Source: Paragorgia papillata
Lineage: Eukaryota; Cnidaria; Anthozoa; Scleralcyonacea; Coralliidae
Reading direction: 5' to 3'
DNA length: 64,000 nucleotides
Assembly (NCBI GenBank): GCA_035771165.1
Contig: JAWNZC010000289.1
Location: 478,501 to 542,500 of the forward strand
The first letter of the stretch is position 1; every line of letters begins with the position of its first letter. The notes under the pieces are model-generated. The model was not told where the DNA came from. It did no database searches and saw only the letters and a list, made by a program, of their open reading frames with translations. Positions 33,818-43,366 of this stretch are shown piece by piece. The translations under genes were made by a program, and so were the position numbers.

Positions 33818-34238
33818 TACATATATTATAGAGCAATATCACCTTTTTTTGGATAGATTTTAGACTTCTTCCATCGTACTGAGCAGGCAGTTTTGGGTTC
33901 TTTATGAAGTCACATTCGCTTCTTTGTTCATCATCGCCATCGGACCCGCTCGTTTCATCAGTATCATTGGGATTGTCAGGCTATAATTAAAATTAACTTC
34001 AATACTTTCACAATAACATACATAACTCAGAATATCATATCAGATTAAATCAAGAAAACCAAGGATTTCATGCAAATTTCACCATTTCCCGGCCGATATT
34101 ATAAATTTTCGCGACTGACTACGTACACAATTCTAACTAATAAAACATTCGTACTGACAACATTGTTTTGCCACGAACCTGCGTTTCGTCCAGCATTGAC
34201 TGCTCAGCGTTGTTTCCGAAATCACTTTCCTCATCCAT
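26590..34238 (-). CDS. OTU-type cysteine protease with PHD-like finger, 16 exons
   Basis: Complete gene of about 714 codons. Exons (minus strand): 34179-34238 (ATG), 33843-33980, 33504-33579, 32350-32439, 32126-32227, 31434-31586, 30421-30578, 30022-30275, 29793-29908, 29112-29240, 28275-28490, 27928-28147, 27733-27793, 27394-27537, 27068-27193 and 26590-26691 (stop). All introns are GT-AG and all 15 phases agree. An acidic N-terminus is followed by an unknown Trp-rich region. The OTU core has DGNCLFYSV (Asp366, catalytic Cys369) and PNHFAPVV (His485), and a PHD-like Cys/His finger lies at about 508-565. The OTU fold removes ubiquitin, and the finger suggests a chromatin role (inference). No terminal repeats were seen, so it may be a host gene or old cargo. 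Poly(A) signal at 26498. Confidence 0.9.
28622..28751. repeat. (CTGC)n / (CTGT)n microsatellite
   Basis: About 130 bp of ctgc repeats turning into ctgt, inside an OTU-gene intron. It creates a spurious Cys/Leu/Pro/Ala ORF. Confidence 0.98.
32898..33084. mobile_element. MITE in OTU-gene intron
   Basis: About 187 bp with inverted ends of about 30 bp (cctggcccaatc...ggccaggtaac and gttacctggccc...attgggccagg). The interior contains attggttaaaattccgcgcg and no ORF. It sits between exons 33504-33579 and 32350-32439. Confidence 0.8.
33744..33807. repeat. (AT)n microsatellite
   Basis: About 64 bp of pure AT dinucleotides in an OTU-gene intron. Confidence 0.97.
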
Positions 34239-34439
34239 TATTCATTAATTTAATCTATACTTCACAAAAAGCCAACGGACCATAAAAATATAAATATGAA
34301 AAGGTCTGAATATTCTCTGATTAATGACTGAAATATTCACACGCAATGCACGCCAGTTGCCGCGCAAACCCAGACCCCAATTGCACGGCCGAAGAGCTTT
34401 TATTTGTAACCAGGCCGTGGTTTTGAAAGTTGGTTAAGC

Positions 34440-34660
34440 TTCATATTTTGAGGCCGATGATACCTCGAAATCTCGACATACGCCTGGAATTTTAAATTCT
34501 CGACAATATTTAAAATATATCTCGAACCACACTTGTAATTCTCGACTATCACATTATATTTTTCTCGGCGTACGCATGAAATTCTCGACATACGCATAAA
34601 ATTCTCGATACACGATTCAAATTCTCGACATACGCATGGAATTCTCGATACACTTTTGTC
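34440..34660. repeat. Degenerate minisatellite of about 20 bp
   Basis: Repeated attctcgacatacgcatgga-type units with many substitutions, upstream of the OTU start codon and ending just before the duplicated segment at 34678. Confidence 0.75.
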
Positions 34661-34677
34661 AAGTTTGGCTTGCCATA

Positions 34678-35026
34678 GTTATGTATGTCAAGTTATAAAT
34701 TTGTTGGGATTGCTTGCAAAAGCAATCACGTATGCCGTCATATTTATTGATGCAAATTGACATCGTCAGTGATTATCATAAGGAATTATTTGCTGAATGG
34801 CGTTTTCATTGAACTGACAATTGATTTATTGTATTTATATTTCACTTAGTACAGTAGTGTAATTGCACATATGGATTAGTCCATTTAAGTTTATTTAAAT
34901 GTATATACTTATAATAAGAAAGTAACTGTCTCTTGCGTTTCTGCTTAAGTTATTCTCGTCTCATTATCATGATTACAATTTAATAGCTCATGTTCATTTT
35001 CTTAATGGTTAACGTAAGCTAGAAAT
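34678..35026. repeat. Duplicated segment, copy 1, left part
   Basis: Near-identical to 58915-59263, starting gttatgtatgtcaag. It ends with agaaat, the target duplication of the large transposon. The segment resumes at 43367. Confidence 0.95.
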
Positions 35027-35269
35027 TACGGTGGCCCACAAGTATCACGGCAAAAGAATCTGGAAACAAGGCAAATACTAAATTTTAAATGGCCCACAAG
35101 TGTCACGGCAAAAGTTTGTTGAAACATCACGGCAAAAGTTTGTTGAAACATCACGGCAAAAGTTTGTCGAAACATCACGGCAAAAGTTTGTTGAAACATC
35201 ACGGCAAAAGTTTGTTGAAACATCACGGCAAAAGTTTCACGGCGGAAGTAGATTTCGCGGCGGAAGTAA
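35027..35269. repeat. Left terminal inverted repeat (5-unit array)
   Basis: 243 bp: a unique outer 75 bp, then five 24-bp units (cacggcaaaagtttgttgaa...) from 35104, one of them a gtcg variant, then a partial unit and ggcggaagtaa. It matches the right repeat except for one missing unit. Repeat-derived ORFs on both strands are spurious. Confidence 0.95.
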
Positions 35270-35321
35270 AACCCAAAATCCAATTGAACCGCAGCTTGTC
35301 TACCATTAAACTGTCTACTGT

Positions 35322-36479
35322 ATGTCATGTGTTGTTAAGATGGCTTCGACTTCGGAAGAAGACTTAATCCGTAGTTATTTTTATCAAGGATACGAATACA
35401 AGGAAATTATTGTGATGCTGAATAAATGTCACAGTATTCAAATAAGTATCTCAACTTTGAAAAGGCGCATTCGTCTCTATGGTCTGAAGAGACGACAAGC
35501 GGATTTTAACATTAATATGATTCGCCAAAAAATTAGAAGTCTATTGGATGGTCCTCATTCTATAGGAGGATATCGGCACGTTTGGCATACTCTACAGAGG
35601 CAAGGAATAAGAGTCCCTCGTTTGGTTGTCCAAAAGACGCTAAAAGATATGGATCCCGAAGGTACGGCCGAAAGAAAAACTCACAAGTTAAAGAGGAGGA
35701 CATATTATAATGTCGGTCCTAATTACGCATGGCACTGTGATGGATATGACAAACTAAAACCGTTCGGTTTTCCAGTCCACGGCTGCATCGACGGGTGGAG
35801 CCGAAAAATATTGTGGCTTTATGTAACCCGCTCAAATAATTCTCCTCACAATGTTGCGTCTTATTTCCTTGATGCTGTACAGGAATTTGGTGGCTGTCCT
35901 GTGAAACTGGTTTCCGATCTGGGTACCGAAAATGGGATAGCAGCGTCAGCGCAGTGTTTCTTTCGAGATGACTTAAGCAGCCACAGATATGTCCCATCAA
36001 CCAGGAATCAAAGAATCGAAGGTTGGTGGTCGTATTTAAGAAGGAGTAGAACTACCTGGTGGATAAACTTTTTCAAAAGCTTGGAAGAAGAAGAGAAATT
36101 TAACAAATGTAATGTTTTGGAAATTGAATGTCTGTGGTTTTGTTTTGCCTCGCTGCTGCAAGAAGATCTGAACCAAATGAAGGATCACTGGAACACACAC
36201 GTGATTCGCAAATCTCGACATGACACAGTATCTGGTAGACCAAATCTGCTTTACCATGCACCAGAGTGCAAAGGTGGAGTTTCTGGCCTGGTATCACCTG
36301 TTCCTGGGAATAAACTTGAGTATGTTAGATCTCACCTCATTGAACCACCTCAAACCAACGATCACCAGGAATATTTTGAGTATCTAATGGCAACGTGTGA
36401 GTTGAGCAAACCTAAAAACTGGAGGGAGAGTCTGGTCTTGTATGATACCCTACTTCACTATGCAGTAAATGGTTCTTGA
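35322..36479 (+). CDS. IS3-like DDE integrase/transposase
   Basis: An intact 385-codon frame encoding the probable transposase of the surrounding element. The N-terminus has a helix-turn-helix region (about 10-55), then an IS3 OrfB-like HTH_21 stretch (GGYRHVWHTLQRQGI, 82-96). The retroviral-integrase-type core has WHCDGYDKL (Asp140), VSDLGTEN (Asp199) and RIEGWWSYLRR (Glu233), an intact DDE triad. The ATG at 35340 (aagATGG) has a better initiation context than the one at 35322. Single exon; no stop or frameshift. Related animal proteins are often annotated simply as integrase core domain proteins. It should cut and join at the TACGGTGG ends and generate the 6-bp duplication (inference). Confidence 0.93.
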   Translation: MSCVVKMASTSEEDLIRSYFYQGYEYKEIIVMLNKCHSIQISISTLKRRIRLYGLKRRQADFNINMIRQKIRSLLDGPHSIGGYRHVWHTLQRQGIRVPRLVVQKTLKDMDPEGTAERKTHKLKRRTYYNVGPNYAWHCDGYDKLKPFGFPVHGCIDGWSRKILWLYVTRSNNSPHNVASYFLDAVQEFGGCPVKLVSDLGTENGIAASAQCFFRDDLSSHRYVPSTRNQRIEGWWSYLRRSRTTWWINFFKSLEEEEKFNKCNVLEIECLWFCFASLLQEDLNQMKDHWNTHVIRKSRHDTVSGRPNLLYHAPECKGGVSGLVSPVPGNKLEYVRSHLIEPPQTNDHQEYFEYLMATCELSKPKNWRESLVLYDTLLHYAVNGS

Positions 36480-36660
36480 ATCTATTAGACAAATATTATG
36501 GTAAAAGTAACTGTTAAAATGACATCATTAAAGTATGTAATATTGACTGTAGAATCAGGTAACATGTGAACAGCAGGACAGGGGTAGAAGACACTTTTTG
36601 CAGGAAATTTCAGGCAATTTGGGGAAGTAATTGTTGAATACAACTTAAAATCCAATATTC

Positions 36661-36694
36661 TGCTCTATATTTTTTGTGCAAAAAATATAGAGCA
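36661..36694. terminator. Perfect 15-bp hairpin downstream of transposase
   Basis: Arms tgctctatatttttt and aaaaaatatagagca around a 4-base gtgc loop, 180 bases after the transposase stop. It lies between two convergent genes and might act in 3'-end formation (inference). Confidence 0.5.
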
Positions 36695-36954
36695 TCCTGG
36701 TCGAACTCTCCAACGACCGTCTCACGAATCTGTCGTCGTCAGTCATACGACAGTGCGTACGATTACAAACAAAACGCGTTACAATAGAAAACATGCCAGA
36801 AGGCAAATTTGATATCAAAAAAACATGTATAAATATGTAGGAAAACAGCTAACAAGTTCAATTGTGCCGGTAATACATGTAGATAAAATACAAAGTGGGT
36901 ATTGGTAACTTTTACACAATAATATGTTAAAGCCGTTTAAGAATACACGAGTTT

Positions 36955-37775
36955 ATAATATAATATAATATAATATAATATAATATAATATAATATATTA
37001 TATAATATAATATAATATAATATAATATAATATAATATAATATAATATAATATAATATAATATAATATAATATAATATAATATAATATAATATAATATAA
37101 TATAATATAATATAATATAATATAATATAATATAATATAATATAATATAATATATATAATATAATATAATATAATATAATATAATATAATATAATATAAT
37201 ATAATATAATATAATATAATATAATATAATATAATATAATATAATATAATATAATATAATATAATATAATATAATATAATATAATATAATATAATATAAT
37301 ATAATATAATATAATATAATATAATATAATATAATATAATATAATATAATATAATATAATATAATATAATATAATATAATATAATATAATATAATATAAT
37401 ATAATATAATATAATATAATATAATATAATATAATATAATATAATATAATATAATATAATATAATATATAATATAATATAATATAATATAATATAATATA
37501 ATTATAATATAATTATAATATAATTATAATATAATTATAATATAATTATAATATAATTATAATATAATTATAATATAATTATAATATAATTATAATATAA
37601 TTATAATATAATTATAATATAATTATAATATAATTATAATATAATTATAATATAATTATAATATAATTATAATATAATTATAATATAATTATAATATAAT
37701 TATAATAATTATAATATAATTATAATATAATTATAATATAATTATATATATATAATATAATATAATATAATATAC
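36955..37775. repeat. (TATAA)n array
   Basis: About 820 bp. The first 540 bp is mainly 5-bp tataa units, with two phase slips (tatatat). From about 37498 the unit becomes an 11-mer (ttataatataa). It lies between the transposase and the HECT gene. Confidence 0.97.
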
Positions 37776-37892
37776 AACTGTACTATGTAATTATGTTCAA
37801 GTTTATAAACTGTAGTTGTTCAATTGTTTTCAACACTGTAGCCTTATGAACTGCTAAAATACACACCATGTGACTTTAGTGCTACATTAATT

Positions 37893-38110
37893 AGTCATTT
37901 GCAACTCATTTTCACCCAAATATTCGGAAGTTCGTTCCAAAGTTCGCAAGTAGTCGTTGGGAAGTTTAAAGTTCGTTTTGAACTATGCATTTGATTGGCT
38001 GCTAGGAACCAAGCAACCAATCAAATGCAGAGTTCAAAATGAACAACGAACTTCCCAATGAACTTCCGAAGATTTGGAAGATTTGGGTGAAAAGTGAGTT
38101 GCAAATGACT
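37893..38110. mobile_element. Foldback MITE nested in the transposon
   Basis: Inverted arms agtcatttgcaactca...ttcacccaaat and atttgggtgaaaa...tgagttgcaaatgact, with inner arms gaagttcgtt / aacgaacttc and catttgattggct / ccaatcaaatg. No ORF. It is a younger or co-mobilised insertion within the 8.3-kb element. Confidence 0.8.
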
Positions 38111-38221
38111 GTAATATTAACTTTAAAATGTACATATTGTAACTTAAAAACAAACAAAACTTTACCAAACTGAATTTGTGCAAAAAATTAATGTCAACGT
38201 TTCTTTTTAGTCTCTTTACAA

Positions 38222-40721
38222 TCAGGGTTTCCCAAAAGACTGCCCTTTACAGAAAGCCATGATAAAAATTTCTCTAAACTTCTCGGCTGGTTGCATGTGA
38301 GAAACTGGAAATGTAATTGTCCGTCCACAGGCACTAATTAATGGAAAGCATACTGAATGCTTTGGATTGCGTTTCATGCAATCATGGTCGAAAAAAAACA
38401 GTAATTGTTGGTCTCTTACCAACCATTGGCTTGTGCCGCATACCTGTTAGCCAGCCTAAAACTCTAGATATGGTCAGGTTTGCTGTCTCAAACACTTCTT
38501 TTGGATCAGAATCATCAGTCGTAGTGGAAACACCATCTTCGTCGTAGTTCCACGCAATGGCAGCAAGGTAACCGGTTACTGTGTTGTCTTCAAAAGAATT
38601 CAAAGTATCTTGCAAAGCATCCATCATCGCTTCCTCAGTAGCCCTCTTTGTAGAACCTTCTTCTGAAAATTGTGGCATCATCAGTGAGTACAAATAATCA
38701 GCATCAGGGACCACCTCACTCTTAAGTAACCCATTCACAAATAAACACTGGCATTCGTCTGGCTTGTGCTTAATGATATCAGCTAACCCATAGCTATTCA
38801 AGCCAATTGCAAATTCCTTCATATAAAGGATGCGCTTAGAGACAATGCTCACCTGCAAAGACCCAATGATTGCTTCAATGTGCTCATTGTCTATTGGTCC
38901 TGTATAGCCATTGTCGAGAATATAATCCACATGCTTGGTGCAGTTGGACCTTACCTCAGTAAGAAGCCCCAACTCTTTAGAACTTAAATGTTGTTTTTCT
39001 TCAATGTTCATCATATCCACAACCTTGTAAATAGCATCATAACTGCACTGCTCTAAGAAACATGGAGGAGGCCCATCTTGTGCAAGTGATGCTGCAATAA
39101 TTTCACCACAGGTTCGAAAGTTGCCACACTGCACATGTGATGTTGACTCTATTGGGGTTCCATCGGGAAACATTTTTGAAGCAATATCAGGAATTGTCTG
39201 TTCTAGAAATTCCAATGCCATTGCTCCAGAGTCAATGCCGTCTTCTCCACTGTAGTGTACTCTTAAAAGGTTTGTAGTATGAGACCTGGAAGCTTGCCTT
39301 TGCCATAGCTTCAGGATTCGAGGTAGTGGTGCATTCCTTCTAGCAACGATAAAGAACTGTTCATCTTTGTTCACCTTAGAAGCAAGCTCTTTCACAACAT
39401 CTGCATGTGTCTTTATTGCTGGGTACTTGGAATCAACTGGCTGGGGAAATGAAGCATGTTCCATTGTTAAGTTAACGCTGGTCTTTTCGGTAGTTGGTTC
39501 TTCTGTGTGACTTTCAGCTATTGCATCTGATTGCAAAATACGATGTATTTCTTCTGCAGATATCTCATCGTTTAACATTTGCTCCACATCATTGTCAAAC
39601 AGATTATCTACTTCAAGTGGTGATTCACTGTCACAACTTTCGATTTTGGGGTCACTGTCTTGTCCATAACCTTCATAAACATCAAATTCTTTTGCATCAC
39701 ATAAGTAGAACACAATTCTTTTGTAATCTTTGCCTACTTCTTTCTTGTAGTCTTTCAAGTTGAAGAATTGTCTTTCTTTACCTAAAATAAATAGTATATT
39801 ATATAATTATCATTAATTACAGTAACTCATTGCTCCCTATAGTATGTGTATATTCAATATTAGGAGAAAAAAAGTGAAAGCAATACGGGTGGGAACTTGG
39901 AGAGGGACATGCTCTTCCTGGAAATTGCTAAATTTTTAGGTCTCATAAAATTGCTATTTCTAACATTTGGGATAGTTTTGAGCATGTTTTTAAAGGAACA
40001 GCAAAGTCATCAATTGTAACAGAGAACATTTCTTAAATAACAGGGTCTGAAATAGACTTTGAACATCGAAAAAGTTCAACTGATTTTTGACTAGACAAAA
40101 AGAAATGTACTGTAGTACAAACAATGACTGATTCAATTCAAAATTCTTACCACCCCCCCCTGTGTGGACGTTATGAGATTTTTAATTAATTACCGCACTT
40201 TGATGGTTTAATAACATCTATAGTAATTACCAGGCATGAACAGAGCTTCACTTCCATCATCCAAAAGTAGGACATACTTTCTTGTTCCATCAAAGGTTCG
40301 ATCAAATGCATCCCATTTGCATATTGCTTTTTCTCGTAATGTATGATAGTTAGATGTTTGTGAGATACAAACAGGCAATCGCTTTCCTCTCAGTGTCTTT
40401 AATTCACCATTGATAAGTTGTTTCAACCCAATATTAACAGTAACCTCGACATCCTCAGTTTTCATCTTTTTCTTGGATGTTCGAAACTGGCAACCATCCT
40501 GCTGCTCTGACCGCTTGTCCTTAGTGTAATTCTCAAATGATTTTACAGTTTTCCTGTTTTCATCTTTACATTTTGGCCTGCCAAATGAAGTAGACGGTTG
40601 ACCATCGTCAGCCTTGTTTTCATTTTTCCAGTTCAAAGGCCCTAACTTTGATTGGTCAGCATTACATTTCCAACAATATTTAACATTTTTTCTAATTTTT
40701 TCACAGCACATGCTACAAAAG
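38222..40721 (-). CDS. Zinc-ribbon/HECT E3 ubiquitin ligase carried by the transposon
   Basis: Three exons on the minus strand: 40231-40721, 38420-39781 and 38222-38352 (stop), all GT-AG and in phase. The first encodes a zinc ribbon (FCSMCCEKI...KYCWKCNAD) and a basic linker. The second gives an acidic region and most of the HECT domain (LLRVHYSGEDGIDSGAMALEF, a typical HECT N-lobe start). The last provides the C-lobe with the catalytic Cys (ISACGRTITFPVSH) and FGKP end. HECT ligases pass ubiquitin through this Cys. Similar animal proteins are often named G2/M-phase-specific E3 ligase-like. The 5' exon is not proven: an ATG exon at about 41038-41072 is out of phase. The frame is intact, so it is probably expressed cargo. 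Confidence 0.88.
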
Positions 40722-43099
40722 CTAAGATAAAAAAAAGAAGTTACTCCCATGCAACCATCAGGGTTGTTAACCATCCTTGAAAGGGGGAGGGGGAGTTAGT
40801 TTGGACAATCTCCAGGGCCCTGCAGAAGTTTCATTAATATTTGTAATAGCAGACTGCATTGCAAAAAATAGGTATCTGTTTCCAAAATCAACCATCTTTC
40901 TAAAGGGTTGAGTTCAAGAGCATGCCTGGCATCCCCCAGAAATTTTGAAACTTTAATATGACATTTCAGGCTAATTGAACCCATGAGCAGTATTTAATTT
41001 TAGGCTGACTTTGGAATACGAAAAAAATACAAAAAAAAATAACTAACACCTTTGTTATGCCTCGTTACAGCCATGTTGATCTGTGTCCTTAGCAATTCAG
41101 CCACTGGCTGCAAGTAAGGATGATTATCCCCCCCCCCCCCAGTCCTTTATGTCCTTTATGTCCTTTATCCCCGAGCCCAGGCGTAGGGCCGAAGCCCGGT
41201 GAGGGTGCTAATCTCGACATGCGTGTAGTCCACTTTACACGCGTGGAGAAAAAGCGATGGAGACGAAATCTGGGAAAACGCCGTATGGTAAACAAAACCT
41301 GGCTTGTAGACACTCCGTGAGTCCATGGTCAAATCATTTTAAAGTGTTTAACGGTAGGATTCTTGTTGTTTTCGAGTTTTCGCTTAACCTAAACAATATT
41401 CAGCTTCACGTTTTCGTGCTTTCCCTTTGCTCATCCAAACCATAAGTCAGCTTAACTAAAGCTAACTTAAAACACTACCTTTAAGGCTTATATTAACCGT
41501 GGTGGACGTGCATGCACTTTTTATTATTAAAAATACTCATGGGCTTTGTCGGTTTTCTTGGCTGTGTTTCGACTGAAACATCTTTTGAATTCTTCTTTCT
41601 GGAATCTGATTCTACTGAATTGTTTTCATCTCAGACTCTATTATAAATGTAATTTTTGAGCTGGTAATTACTTTTAATTCTGCCTTTGCAAAATGTACAT
41701 GCATAGAGAAGCCATGTAAAGGCTTGCTAAAATTAATGCCTTTGAAACCTCCGAAAAACAATATATTTTTTACAACCAGAATTTAATAATGAAATCTAAA
41801 TTTTGCTTTGATATGTTCAACTTTCATTAAATGATTTAACTCAGTTTTGTCGTCCTATCAACCTATCCATAAATTGTATAATTTAATATCCCAAGGATTT
41901 AATATCATTTGTTTTTATATCTGTTTGTTTTTGTATTGGCTGTATACTTATTTTAATCAGGGGGCGGGTGGGTGTTTTAAAAAAGAATGTAAAAGCGGGC
42001 GAGGGGTTGATGCGTTCGTATATTTCTAGTCTATCATGAACTGTGGATCATAAACTCTAGGATTATACAATTTTGTAAGGTTGGATGGGCTTATAAGCAG
42101 AGGGTTTGTATCTGGGGACCTTTTAATATTATATAAGTGGTATAGAAAATTGTTTCAAAATGAGCTGCTAAGAAATAAGTTGAGACTAACATAAGGCATT
42201 TCAGCAAATAACAGTCACAAGAAGTGGTAGAGTACGTTGTTGGTTCATGGAAAAATTAATTTTTAAAAAACTAAAGTAAGAGGAAAGAACTCGATCCATT
42301 TTAAACGAGCATTTTATAGACATTAAATATACATCACTTCTACAACAAAACTACATTTTGAGCATTTTAAAATTTGAGGTTGGGGTGTGTGTCTTGAAAT
42401 TGTTAAAAGTTTTAAAGGGGGGTCCATTAAAATTAAAATTAATATTCATATAAGTGTGTGTATGTGTGTGGGGGGGGGGGGGGGGCTGGAAACTGTAATT
42501 TATCCTCCAGCCCCTCTGCCCCCTCCTCCATATTTAATGACCTTACTCTCATTTGTTTTTCCAACTGATTGTAAAACAAGGCTGGTTTAGTAACTTCATT
42601 GCCTTCAAAGCAAAATCAATTTTATGGTCACGTGATGACGAAATACTATACTGCATGTGACAACCACGAGGGACTACACAAATTAAACTCAAACGTTGTT
42701 GCTATAAACTCAAACTCCTCTTTATTATTACAACTAAAATAAAATATGTTCGGTGACGGTGAAATTACACAAACCGAACAACAGAATAATAAATTTTGCT
42801 GAGTTAGAAGAACATGAAATGACTATGAAATTAACGCATAAAAATTACAATTGCAAATAAGAAAGGTCAACAGTCAACACTCATTCAACATATAAAGCGG
42901 CAACTTTTTCCAGAGTTCTCGCACTTCTATTAAAAACACACATTTCGTTATATTGTTAAAACAAGTACATAATACTGCATACTTACATAAAATCATCCAT
43001 GATCCATCCAATATTATAATATAAAACAGCGCGACAGTTCGACGTTCGAGACTTCTAGAGTTCAAGGAGAGGAGACAAGAACAGGCAAACGGAATCCAG
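40722..43099. other. Right non-coding part of the transposon
   Basis: Between the HECT 5' exon and the right inverted repeat. It contains a C-run with three tcctttatg repeats (41127-41168), a GC-richer stretch at 41170-41340, and a G-run at 42468-42486. No coding exon was found except a possible ATG leader at about 41038-41072. Confidence 0.5.
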
Positions 43100-43366
43100 T
43101 TACTTCCGCCGCGAAATCTACTTCCGCCGTGAAACTTTTGCCGTGATGTTTCAACAAACTTTTGCCGTGATGTTTCAACAAACTTTTGCCGTGATGTTTC
43201 GACAAACTTTTGCCGTGATGTTTCAACAAACTTTTGCCGTGATGTTTCAACAAACTTTTGCCGTGATGTTTCAACAAACTTTTGCCGTGACACTTGTGGG
43301 CCATTTAAAATTTAGTATTTGCCTTGTTTCCAGATTCTTTTGCCGTGATACTTGTGGGCCACCGTA
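43100..43366. repeat. Right terminal inverted repeat (6-unit array)
   Basis: 267 bp, the reverse complement of the left repeat plus exactly one extra 24-bp unit. The ends read CTTGTGGGCCACCGTA and are followed by agaaat. Confidence 0.95.

Larger units (their letters stand above)
35027..43366. mobile_element. 8340-bp DNA transposon with IS3-like integrase and HECT ligase
   Basis: Ends are exact inverted repeats starting TACGGTGGCCCACAAGT. It is flanked by a 6-bp duplication agaaat (35021-35026 and 43367-43372). The paralogous segment at 59258 has a single agaaat and no insertion, which fixes both boundaries. Inside are an intact integrase-type transposase (plus strand), a convergent spliced HECT E3 ligase gene (minus strand), a TATAA array, a foldback and a hairpin. 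An IS3-like transposase in a eukaryotic element matches the Repbase superfamily I recall as IS3EU; the typical duplication length of that group should be checked. Near-identical ends and an intact transposase point to recent movement. Confidence 0.93.

Noticed and set aside
35089..35367. 8-residue protein repeats in several frames at both ends of the large transposon
   Set aside because: The 24-bp subterminal array is a multiple of three, so it is open in several frames; it is terminal repeat DNA.
38382..38547. Plus-strand small ORFs over the HECT gene
   Set aside because: Antisense shadows of the spliced HECT exons.
41038..41072. ATG leader exon for the HECT gene
   Set aside because: It has a plausible ATG and donor (AAAG|GTGTTA), but its phase does not match the 40721 acceptor, so it was not joined to the gene.
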